Source: Nemertoderma westbladi (Eukaryota > Xenacoelomorpha > Nemertodermatida > Nemertodermatidae). From it: a DNA stretch of 64,000 nt. The position numbers and the translations under genes are program-made. Position 1 is the stretch's first letter, and each line of letters begins with the position of its first letter. Positions 50,507 through 61,400 of the stretch are shown here, one piece after another. The notes below the pieces were generated by a model. The model was given only the letters and a program-made list of their open reading frames with translations, did no database searches and was not told the origin of the DNA. Where the stretch lies: assembly GCA_032718475.1 (NCBI GenBank), contig JAUCBJ010008400.1, forward strand, positions 20,032 through 84,031, in the 5' to 3' direction.

Positions 50507-51619
50507 ATGGCTGCTTCCAACTTTACATGTCCTGTTGGAGTGACATGAAAAATTTCCTCTGAAAGTGACGGCATAAAAAAGGCGTATCAAGATAAGATAG
50601 CGAGGTTTATAAAAAGTAACCCCCAGTTTCAAAACGAAACAACCACTGTGGGAGGTTGTTTGGCTTGCGGTGCGATAGCATACATTGCTTCTGGTTATGT
50701 TGATGGCTTTGGCCAGGAAAAAGGCACCATTGAGTTTCATAGTCATGATTGCAAAAACCAAAATTGTGTTCAACTGGTCGAGGATGGTTGTGGGGCGAGC
50801 CACGAAGTTGGCGGAGCCTTAGCGAATTGACACTGTTAGGGGGTGGGTCAATTTATGCAAATAGTTGTCGTCGTCGTTGTCGTCGTCGTCGTCGTTGTCG
50901 TCGTCGTCGTCGTCGTCGTTACGATTTTGACATGCTAATAACTTTGTCGGATTTAAAGCTGCCAAGTTGAAAATTTGTAGGTATCAATATGAGCAAAAGT
51001 TGAGATTTTTGAGAGACTTTCAGACACCATCAGTGCAATGGTCTCCCGCTAGAGGGCCACATGTCTAAACATTAAATGCCCTCCCATTTCTTTGCTTTTA
51101 ATCCGTTTAAGCTGAAACTTGGCAGATATGTATTAGACCATTAGCTGTGACTTTCAAAGGAGGCGAATCCATCTGCAGTTCTCCAGTCTGCCGCTAGAGG
51201 GCCAACGTGACTATTTGCATAAATTGACCTACCCCCTAACAGTGTCAATTCGCTAAGGCTCTGCCAACTTCGTGCTGCGCGAAGTCCCCACTTCGTGTAT
51301 TTACTACATGCAGGTTGTCCTTCGTGATCATGGTGAGAGGGATGATCCTTATGTGAGATTGTTAAATATTGTGAAGTGGCTGCAGAATGATGTCGCAGTA
51401 ACATATGAATCATGCCAAGTGATATGTTGCAACGGCGAAGATCAGTGTCCCGCAATCGTTTGGAAAGAAAGGGTCACCGACAACCAAACCCCAACCACAG
51501 CGGATAACATCGAAACCTCATTGGCGGACGGATCCAACAATGTCCAATCAACCTGGGATTTGGTTGTGGCCATTATTGCTGCCGTTGTTTTAGGTGGAGG
51601 GCTTCATCAGAGACAATAA
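50507..51619 (+). pseudogene. Possible host coding sequence interrupted by a MITE
   Basis: From ATG 50507 a frame runs to 50800 with one TGA (50546-50548). It includes a Cys-rich part (GGCLACGAIAYI, HSHDCKNQNCVQL). After the MITE (50801-51274), the same frame continues to the stop at 51619 with ESCQVICCNGEDQC and a hydrophobic WDLVVAIIAAVVLGGG segment near the C terminus. The 474-base insert is a multiple of three and its removal keeps the frame. Composition is unlike the mobile elements nearby. Family not recognised; it could be a host gene, a processed pseudogene or an unknown element ORF. Confidence 0.45.
50801..51274. mobile_element. MITE with about 65-bp terminal inverted repeats
   Basis: Left arm starts CACGAAGTTGGCGGAGCC; right arm ends GGCTCTGCCAACTTCGTG. 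Inside each is GCGAATTGACACTGTTAG (complement on the right). The core holds a (GTC)n tract at 50869-50927. No protein coding. No clear target duplication found. Confidence 0.8.
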
Positions 51620-52090
51620 ATATTCAAATGAAACAAAATGTTGAAACTAAAATATTGATATATGCAAGAATTCATTATCTAATAGATCATGGATAAATCT
51701 ATTTATCTTGAGCACGCGAACTTAAGCAAGTTCGAAACAAGTTCGATTTGATCTGGAGTCAAAAGTTCGAGAGGCATTTGCCCGTAACTTTAGAAAATAT
51801 TGGAACTTTTTCTCTAGTATGCCCATACTATACTACTATTTATAATGACCTTTTAAGACACACCTTTTAAAAATCGAAGTTTACCTTTATTTCAAACAAT
51901 GTAACACATCTCAACCCAAGAACTACCAAAATAAAAATCACTAAAACAAACAACAATGCTGGGTACCGTAGTCTATTAATAATTAAAACTCGTCTATGGA
52001 ACAATCTGGATAAGAGCCTCACAGGAAATAAACATCGCCAAATATTCGACACCAAAATAAAACTCCATTTTTATACAAAATATACTACTA
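51620..52090. other. No intact gene; possible LINE C-terminal scrap
   Basis: 51970-52085 on the plus strand can encode TRLWNNLDKSLTGNK, a pattern common at LINE C termini, but there is no further support. Confidence 0.3.
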
Positions 52091-53784
52091 CTAGGTCGAG
52101 CGAACTCGGACAGTGGAAATGAGATCCTTCCAGGCTTCCCGATTCTCCATAGTTGTCGCAATTTCGTTTCTCCCAAGTTCAGTATCCCTTTCAAGTTGAT
52201 CTATATATGTTATTGCCGGTCGTCCACGACCACGCTTTCCATGAGTTGGTTGCCAGAGAAGTAGATCTGGTATGACCTCATCTTTACTTTGCCAGCAGTG
52301 CCCACTGAATCTTAATCTGCGTTCACGGAGGGTGGTTGATACAGGTGGTATTGTACCATAAAGCTCGGCGTTTCTCATTTGTTGTCTACAGCTGATGTTT
52401 AGGGCTGCCCTTAGTAGTCTTGTGTAGCAACCATCAATTCGTTGTTCAAGTGATTTAGTCAGTGTCCAGGTCTCACGTATAAAAATACACTTTCCACTGT
52501 GGCTCGAAAGAACTTAGTCTTTAGCTGCCTGGAGAGATCTGATTTCCAGATGGTATCCATTTTTGATAGAGCTACCCAAGCCTTTGCTTTCCTAACTTCT
52601 ATGTCCTTTTTGCTACTCTCTATCCATGATCCAAGGTACTGGAAGTCATAGACCTTCCTTAGTTGATTATTATCAATGGTTGTCAAGTTTCCATCAACAT
52701 TAAAGGTCATGAATTCGGTCCTGGTAGCATTTATATGCAATGCAACCTCCTTAGCAGCCCTCTCCACTTTATTTAGTAGAAGCTGTGCATCTGCTAGCGT
52801 ATTAGAGAGCAGGGCGATGTCATCCGCAAAGTCGGTGTCTGTGACTGTAGTTGCCGGATATCTACTACTTCTGCGTTCCTGAGGTGTGAATCCCAGATCT
52901 TCACCCTTTGTGGCCGTCCTCATTGCGTAATCCAGCACAATTACAAATAGTAATGGTGCTAATGTGTCATCTTGCAGTACGCCAGCCAGGATTGAGAAAA
53001 ACTCAGTTTCACCATCTGGTGCGAGTACCTGCGCTTCTGTGTCACAATATAACAATCCAATGCCAGCAACAATTACTTCTGGTATTCCATAAGCTCTTAG
53101 GATTTCAAGCATTTTACCTCTATGGATGGAGTCGAATGCCTTCTTGAAGCCCACAAAAGTCAGGACTTCGGGGAGATTCTTCTACTTAATTCCTTCAATC
53201 AGTCTCCGTAGTGCAAGTATCTGAGCTATTGGTGATCTACTTGGTCGAAATCCGTTTTGGCTCTTACGCAGTAGATTGTCTATGTGAGGCCTAATCCTAT
53301 ATAGAATCATTTTATTGTATATTTTGGCAGCTACCACAAGCAGACAGATCCCACGATAGTTTGTTGGTATGCCGAGGTCTCCTTTCTTGGGGAGAGGCTT
53401 TAGTTGACCTTTAGTCCATATTGGTGGTGGCTTTTCCCCTTTTAACATCCGGTTGCAACCATTCAATAATGGTCTGTTTAGCACTCTGGTTTTCCATACC
53501 TCCGCTGGGATTTCATCTAATCCACTCGCTTTATTATTGGACATGGTTTTGATGCATCTTTGGAGTTCGGCATGTGTGAAGTCCCCTGTCTCTAGGTAGT
53601 GTCTTGTCATATATTTTCCTTGTAGGGCTGACCTCCATGTTTGGTGGCTGCCCAAGCAAGTTGCTGAAGTGATTTTTCCACTTCCCCACACGTTCTTCGG
53701 GACTATCGGGTTTGAGGCGCCCCTTTGTGTCTTTTTTAGACACAAACGTACACTTTTCTGAGGAACTACTGGAAGAAATCTCAA
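52091..53784 (-). pseudogene. RTE-like LINE reverse transcriptase, 5' truncated and frameshifted
   Basis: Coding order on the minus strand: NNKASGLDEIPAEVWK, then LPKKGDLGIPTNYRGICLL and KSQNGFRPSRS (53784-53182); FKKAFDSIHRGKML (motif A), GVLQDDTLAPLLF (motif B, with D for the usual G), DTDFADDIALLSN (motif C), KVYDFQYLGSWI (53154-52459); then RRLRFSGHCW and KRGRGRPAITYIDQL (52378-52091). Two frameshifts separate the parts. No endonuclease is present. Decayed and inactive. Confidence 0.85.
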
Positions 53785-54945
53785 GATAATTTCAGGAAAT
53801 ATTCACAACAACGATTGGCCTATGCATGACTAGAATTTTGTTGTTTGGGTGCTTTCTTAAGAAGTTATTAAAATCACAGCTGTTGAACAGCTGTTCCCTG
53901 CACAGTTTGGGAAAGTACTCAGAATCTCTAAGTAATCTCCCTCTCCAGGGGAATTTGGACGCAAATAACAGCTGATTACTCCCAAAAATATAACTGTAAC
54001 ATGTTCTATTGTGTTTAGTTTATTGTTTGGGTTAAAATAACGTGCCACTGTAACCTGCTCCTTTCCCTAAATTGAGAATTTAACATTGAGGCGGGATATT
54101 AATTCGCGGGTTTTGCGTTCAGTCCCCCCCCCGCCCCCCTGTCTGTAATTTTCTTGTTTATCTATAATGTTTGGCATTGTTGCTTACCCTATTCAATTTA
54201 ATTAATAATGAAGATCCCGTTGATGCCATTGATGTTTTATTTTCTACTATATAATATACGGTAAATTATAAACCCCCACAGCTCACAATGTATTTCTGTA
54301 TTTTCCCCTTAAAACGACCTTATTAACATAACAAATCAATGCTCCCACCAAAGCGTACTTTGTCATCTGTCCTATGTATAGTTGGCCTTATTGAGTGTAG
54401 ATATCATTTTGTGGATCAAAAAATTACTGCCAGAAACAGATTCTCCATCATCGATTATCTCAAAAAGCATAATATAGTGAGTGTGAATGAATGGCCATTA
54501 TGATTAATCTATATTCCTTTACACTGTAGCACTATGGTGGCCCATGGCTGCCAGCTCTTGATAAAATATTTAAATAATAAATAAGTGGAAAAAATATCTT
54601 GAAAAAAAATAATTAAAAAAAGATATCTTAAAAAAAATCTCGGTAAAAAATAACTTGGAAAAGAAAGGTAAAAAAATACTCGCGAAAAAATTTCCATATA
54701 ATATTCTTGTATTCTTGTATTAATTTTACGGTTTATAGCAATTGATAAAAAACCAAGGAGAACTCATAGAGCACACCTATATAAAATGTTAAAGAATATA
54801 CAAACAAAGATAAATAAAATACATAAACAAAAAATAATTATATTATATTTTATTTATATTTAAACGTCAAGCTACTAATAGTAAAAAACCGTACCGGTAG
54901 GTATGTACAACAAGTAAATAAAAATCGACTGGAGACCCAGACATG
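53785..54945. other. No gene seen
   Basis: AT-rich, with an A-rich region 54590-54690 (AAAAAATA repeats). No recognisable feature. Confidence 0.35.
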
Positions 54946-55740
54946 AGTAGTAGGAGAAGCAGTGTCCCCCTCATAGTCCTCCCTAGCTTGGGCTATGGGC
55001 ATTCCATTCGGAGGCAATTAAAAAATGCCAAATTCTGGTGCTAAATTGCGGTGCGCACCATATGTCACCATCGGCAGTTGCCATCAACCAATCGTAGCGT
55101 AGCCTAACCTCGCGATGCCCGCCTTACTCGACTACTGACTAACTACTAACCCTAATGTTATTCACCTTTTCGCCACGTTACCACCACCACCGCCACGCTA
55201 CCACCACTGTATACTGTATATGGTGACGACGTGGCCATCTACACGCATCATGCATATACCCTCCCTCGATATTATATATTATATTATATCAATTGCCAAC
55301 TCAACGACTGCTGTCGCCAAACCAACAAACCAACCAACCAGCCAGTATGATACATGAAATTCCGCCACGCGTCAACTACGCGTATACGAGCATTTCCATA
55401 GTAGTTACTCATCCTAACCGATCCCTCAGCATCTGTGCCATATTGAAAGGCTACTACTAACATTATACTGTGCGTTTTTATTATAATTATTGATTATTAT
55501 TACGCACAACCCAATGATTCATATTCTTTCACATATTTCCTATCCACGCAACCATTCATCCACATTGCAACCCATCTCTTTTCTTATTCGTCGATGATTA
55601 TGCCACATCCCATCTCTTCTACGTTGATTATGCCACATCCACACGTATTCAAAAATTTATATATAACTGAATGTTTTTGTTAAAATTCATCACTTGTAAT
55701 CTTCATGGTAATACCATGAAGAGATACCATATCTAATTTT

Positions 55741-55995
55741 TTGTTCTCACTCTGAAATTGTTGTTATTTCCTTAATAATTTCTACATTATCTTACTCGTT
55801 GTATATTCGTTGGTCGGAAAACAACACCTCATAAAATGATACTGATTCCAGCATTGGGTATCGATCAAAAAAACGAAAATCTGAGCTATGTGTCTTGCTC
55901 AGTTTTTGTTTTTTGATCGATACCTAATGTCGAACTCAGCATCATTTTTCTTAGGTGTCGTTTTCCGACCATCACAATTTTAGAGTGAGAACTAT
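55741..55995. repeat. Inverted repeat (hairpin) upstream of the PC4-like gene
   Basis: Arms pair in two blocks: TTCTCACTCTGAAATTGTTG with CACAATTTTAGAGTGAGAA, and GGTCGGAAAACAACACCT...GGGTATCGATCAAAAAA with its complement at about 55910-55972. Absent from the matching place in Polinton B, so probably a MITE inserted in Polinton A. Confidence 0.7.
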
Positions 55996-56068
55996 GGTGT
56001 CAATTTATTACAGCGATACGGTTTAAAATTTATCACTTGTAATATTTTTCGTATTTATTATTATTATT

Positions 56069-57135
56069 ATGGCCTTAACGCAAAAAACCGGAGCAACAAA
56101 TAGCTGGAAATTTACTTACAATAAATATACTTGTACCGTCGTTCACAGCAAGTATTTTATTGTGGAATCTCAGGAGGACAACGAATCAATTTGTTTTTCC
56201 CATCAAGATACCCGCTATTTGCTAGACATTCTAGAAACAACAACCAACAACCAACATCAATCCAGACCAGCAATTATACCAGGTAGGATATATGCCGCTC
56301 TTCATTTTGCGCGGGGAAATTTGAATATTTCTATCAACCCCACATCGGGTGATGTTTACGTTCAGAAACAAGGCAAATGTAAAGTCCTCAACAAAGCTTT
56401 TACTGAAGTTCTAATTCAATACAGAGGGAAATTATTGCAATTTCTCTCTCCACCGCTAGAGATTATTAGCGATCAATTCTACATTGAATTATCAAATTGA
56501 ATTATCAAATTGGATTTGTAACAGCTTTTAAAGGAACCAACTATGTTGGCTTATGGAAAATCAGCGTCAGATACACTGATAGTGTTGGTTTTAACTATTA
56601 TATGGGTTTCAATTTGTCAAATCAGGAACTAACCGTTTTGTTGCGAGAGTGGGACACTCAAATTGATGAACCAGACAAGCATCTTTTTGATAAAAATATC
56701 ATTCAATTATCAGACCGTCTCAAAATGATTAAAACCAATAATAAAAAAATTATTATCACCAACACCGATAATTCTACTGAAGTAGGAGCAGGTGGAAATT
56801 CTATTGAGTTGCATTACTTGAATGATAAAGCCCATATTAGTTTTCTCAAAGAGGCTATGGATGGCGTTTCTCTTATTGAAGCCAATGTAGATGGTTTTGT
56901 CCTTTTGGATAAACCTAAAGCATTCGTAGAGATCCCATCACCTAATCCGGATGTTGAAGAGAGTTGCTCTCAACCGCAACAGGTCTTTCCTGAAATATTA
57001 CCTCGGAAGCCAAGATCATCGAGTAAATTTACCAACGCATCACCTGCAAAGAAACAGAAAGTTGCTGTTAACCCAGCTCCAGTAGATCTAGTTACTAATT
57101 CTCCATGGAAACCAGATTATTATCCTAACATGTAA
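56069..57135 (+). pseudogene. PC4-like protein of Polinton A, split by a frameshift
   Basis: First frame 56069-56500 matches residues 1-143 of the 43166-44209 protein (WKFTYNKYTCTVVHSKYFIV). The second frame, from about 56497 to 57135, matches the PC4-like domain and basic tail (TAFKGTNYVGLWKISVRYTD, NYYMGFNLSNQEL). The break lies at a 13-base tandem duplication (56483-56508, ATTGAATTATCAA twice). Net shift is plus two bases relative to the homologue, so a further small change must also have occurred. Confidence 0.75.
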
Positions 57136-57223
57136 ACCTGATCATAAGTTAAACTCTTTGAGGTTTCCAATACCCATAGGTGATTGGTGTTTGGTGATTG
57201 GTTTAAAATTATTTCACTCGCTA

Positions 57224-57234
57224 GCATATAAATG
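57224..57234 (+). promoter_or_regulatory. TATA-like box upstream of PolB in Polinton A
   Basis: GCATATAAATG about 100 bases before ATG 57332. Confidence 0.45.
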
Positions 57235-57331
57235 TTTAGATATAGTCAATATCATTTCATTTCATTTTATTTTAATCTTTGGAGATATTTTATTATTATT
57301 ATTATTATTATTTATCTAAACAAACTTCAGC

Positions 57332-58101
57332 ATGGATAAAATAACAATATGTTGTTCATTCTGTCATATGAATGTAACTAGACATAATTATTTACGCCAC
57401 CTACGGTCACATTTTGAAGGTTATTCTTGTTTTAAGTGTCACGTCGTGACTTCATGCAGCGAAATTTGTAAACGACATGAATCAACTACTGGTTGTAAAG
57501 AAATGGAGTTCCGTACCTATCAATTGACTTGTTCTACCTGTAATAAAGAGTATACATATGAGAATTATTTACGACACGATTGTCACTTGAAATGTTACTA
57601 CACAAGAAAGCGTAAATTTTCGCAACATAAAAATATATTATCCAGAAAAAAATTAAGGGTGGCTCTTGGTACATGCGCAACAATTTTTACGCGGGAACAA
57701 GAAGCTCACGATAATCGTCTTGAAATTTATGTCCACAACCTCCCAACTTCTAGAGATTATCCCGATGTAGAAACAGCATTAACCCAAATTCGAGGTAATA
57801 TTCTTCAGTTAATATTAGATAGATTGAAAGAAATGAATGTTCTTAGACTGTGGTTAGGTCTAAAAGTATTAATGTACGGATCACATTTTTCAGAAGGCGA
57901 GCAATTGGAAACTTTTTATTTTAATTCTTCCGGTGGTACTATTAATACTGTAGATTCATCACAAAGTTTTGACACATGGTTTGAGTATGTGGTGGAAAAT
58001 ATATTACAAAAAATAGCCATCTTTAACACACGTGGTTCAGGGTGGCGTATTAAATCTTTATTAAGGGTTGAAATTAAATTAGCAGAATCTAAGTGTAGGT
58101 C
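57332..58101 (+). pseudogene. DNA polymerase B of Polinton A, N-terminal piece
   Basis: 256 codons aligning with the first 260 residues of copy B: zinc clusters CSFC/H..SH, CFKC, CSTC/HDCH; then EAHDNRLEIYVHNLP, LWLGLKVLMYGSHFSE, FDTWFEYV, RGSGWRIKSLLRVEIK and ESKCR. It stops in the codon after CR, exactly where the minus-strand piece at 6186 begins; both edges contain AGGTC. The open frame runs 40 bases into the LTR by chance. Confidence 0.92.
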
Positions 58102-58376
58102 TGTGTGGACTGTATATGTGTATAAAATGAAGAGTAGGTAAACTCCAACTATCACGGACCCGAGCATATATAATAATAAAATATATATATAGATCAGTTG
58201 TAGATACCGGTATATGTAACAGCAGTCGTTACCGGTACATAACGTTAATACAGCGCAATATAATAGCTGAATACGGTAGGTTAATAACAATAGCTGAATA
58301 GTCAGACAGTCAAAGGCATGGCCTCTTGTAGGTTATGCAATATATATCCAAAGGCAGGGAGACTGAGTCTCGCACA
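58102..58376 (-). repeat. BEL 3' LTR
   Basis: 275 bp; by eye identical to 6187-6461 in inverted orientation. On the plus strand it starts TGTGTGGACTGTATATG and ends CTCGCACA. Confidence 0.95.
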
Positions 58377-58407
58377 TACCCCCACGTCGGGACTGTAGGG
58401 AGCTGAG

Positions 58408-61400
58408 TCAGTCCCGAAATCTATCAGGTTTACGTATGGTGCGTCCAAAGGAGCTGACCGGCGATGCACTAGTGGGCACATGGTTAACAACTTGGGTTAG
58501 TTGTTTAGTAGGAGTTGTAGATTGAGGAACGGCAGCACCCCCATGATTCAAAGGCACAGAGTTATTGACACTAAGGTCATTTCCCCCACGAATTGAGGTA
58601 GCTGGTTGATTGACCCTGAGGTCATCGCCCTGAATGAACCCCTGGTTTGATAGATGAGAATCGCATTCAAGGGGGACCAAAAGGTGAACAGCCGATGTAG
58701 TTACACGTCCACGTAGGGAGAGTTCAACAGCTCGAGGTTGGCCATCACGAGAGGGCAGAACAGTTGTAACCCTGGCCAATGGCCACTGACCTCTAGGGAG
58801 GTAGCCTCCTTTGAGGTTAGCTCGACGAACTAAGACGAGATCACCAACTGCAGGGACAGATTTAGGAGATTCGCTAGCAGCGGTGCGCCAGGAGCGCAGA
58901 GAAGCAAGGTACTGTGTAGACCATTGTCGCCAAAATTTACAAGCTAGTTGATCCCGAAATAGATTAGCGCGACGGAGCTGAGTAGAGTCTATGGTTGCAG
59001 GGTCAGCAACCGAATCAATGGGTGGGGATCCATATAGGAAGTGACTGGGTGTCAGGGGGTGACAGTCATCAGGATCACTTGAGACCGCAGTGAGTGGACG
59101 GAGGTTGACAACAGCCTCCGCTTCAGTGATAACTGTCGCAAGCTCTGGTTCAGTGAGAGTACGACTATGACAGGTTATCTTGATAGACATCTTCACTGAC
59201 CTGACAAGGCGTTCCCACCAGCCGCCCCAGTGAGGTGAGCGAACAGGGATAAAGGTCCAGGTAATGAAGTGTGATGGAAAACGCATTGCTGAGAGCTTCA
59301 GAAATGTCTTTGCATTGTCCGAGCGAAAGTTAACAGTTGTAAGAGGCCGCACACGACGTGCAAGAAAGCGCCGTATGGCGAGTTGTGTTATAGGAGATGA
59401 TCCGTTTAAAACGAGTTCTAAGTGCACGGCTCGGGATGAGGCGCAGGTACACAAAAGACAAAGACGTTTTGTACCATCTTTTAAAAATAATGGGCCAAAA
59501 AAATCGATACCAGTAGTTTGGAACGGAACCAATGCCTGTGAGCGAAAAGATGGCAAGGCCGATTCAGAGGTATGATAAGGAGTGGCACGGTAGCGTTTGC
59601 AGGAAGAACAGTTAAAAATAATATGGCGAACCAGAGACCGACCGTGTGGAATCCAATATCTGCTGCGCAATAGGGCCAAGGTCGCTTCAGCACCTTGATG
59701 CATGAGGCAGCTATGATATTTTCTGACAAGCAGAGTAGCCAGGTGGCTATATCGAGGAATGATAGGGAGAGGTGGTTCACCAGTGCGGGGAACCAGCACC
59801 AAAACTTTACCCTTGATAGCAGGATGTAAAAGCTTGAGTGGTGATTGAGAAGAAACAGCACTATGTGTTTCCAGATGATGCAAGTCATCATTATAGAACC
59901 GCCGTTGCTCGACTTGGATGAGTAGGCGTAGAGATGAGTCCATCTCTGATCCTGAGAGAGGACCAGTTTTCCGTTCAGTGTCAGATTTCTGACGAATATT
60001 GTTAATATAACGATGGACCCAAGACAAAACTCGGACTGGATGTTCCAATGAGGAGTATTTGGAGAGATCCAGGATATCCCAGTTTGATAGAGGTGCAACT
60101 GGTTCAATAGTTGCAAGTTGAGGAGGTGGCAAAGGTTCCACTGGCCAATAGCAGATGGGCTGAGTCAAGAATGGAGGACCATGAAGGTACAGTGAGTTAT
60201 TACAGAGATCTGATTTTCCACAACCACGGGATGGTATATCGGCAGGATTGAGAGTACCGGGAATAAATCGCCATTGCTGCGGTTCGGTAAGAGAGGCAAT
60301 CTCAGTAAGCCGGTTCGAGACAAAAACATCACGCTTAGCCAAGCCCTTACGTATCCAGACAAGTGTACATTGTGAGTCACTCCACAAGAATATACATCGG
60401 GGTTGAACAATAGCAGTACGAATATGTTTAGAGAATCGTGCTCCAATGAGAGCAGCCATAAGCTCTAACCGAGGAACGGATAGTGAAGATTTCTTAACAG
60501 ATCTCTTAACTGGAGCCGCACGGGCTTTACAAAAATAGAGGATTGGGAGAGAGCCCGGTTGAACTGCATACACAGAAAATGCATAGGCATAGCTAGAAGC
60601 ATCACAGAAGATATGAAAGTCTGTTCCATCCTTCTGGAAGTTTATGCAGCGAGGAATTGAGAACACTGCACTTGACTCAGATACCCAACGCGACCAACAC
60701 TGCTGGAGTTCAAGAGGCAGTTTGTCATCCCAAGATGTTGTAAGAATCCAGGCCCGCTGAAGTAGAATACGTGCTTGAAGAACCCATGGGGCAACAATGC
60801 CTAGGGGGTCGTAGACCTGAGCCGAAATCTGTAGAATTTCCCGACGAGTAAATAGGGTAGGAGTTGGAAGATCTGAAGTGTTTACTGAAAGACTGTCCGT
60901 AATGGTATTCCAAGGAACCCCAAGAACTCTATCAGGGCAGTTAACAACTTTAAGTGTCATACCAGCACCTGCAAGAATTTCTATAGCTGAGTGTAGAAAC
61001 TCCAGGGCTGAATTATAATCAGGATTACTATGCATTATATCATCGCAGTAGAGACTGGCAGTGAGTAATCGAAAGAAGTCTAAGCTGGCATTCTCTTTAA
61101 CATGTCCAAGAATTGTAGAGTGCAGCTCAAAGGGACTAGAAGTGAGTCCGAAAGGTGTGAAAATAAACTGATATGCTTTACCATCCCAGATAAACTTTGT
61201 CCATTGTCGATCATCAGGATCTAGTTCAATCTGGTGGAAAGCTGCAGCAACATCAGCAACCACAACATACTGATGAAGGCGGTAACGGAGCAGAACATCG
61301 ACCAAAGAGGCCAATAAGTTGGGCCCTGGATCAAGACATGAGTTAAGACTGATACCCTTGGCATCCTGAGCAGAGCCATTAAAGACTACTCGACGTTTCT

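Larger units (their letters stand above)
54946..58101 (+). mobile_element. Polinton A, right-hand piece (terminus to polymerase N terminus)
   Basis: Subterminal sequence homologous to 27475-27790 of Polinton B, then a PC4-like gene and the start of PolB, all on the plus strand. The probable terminus is AGTAGTAGGAGAAGC at 54946, which shares AGTAGTA with the Polinton B end. The candidate 6-bp TSD would be GACATG (54940-54945), but the other end is not in the window. It ends at 58101 against a BEL LTR. Confidence 0.8.

Noticed and set aside
50869-50927. Coding repeat of Arg residues
   Set aside because: (GTC)n microsatellite inside the MITE; no surrounding frame.
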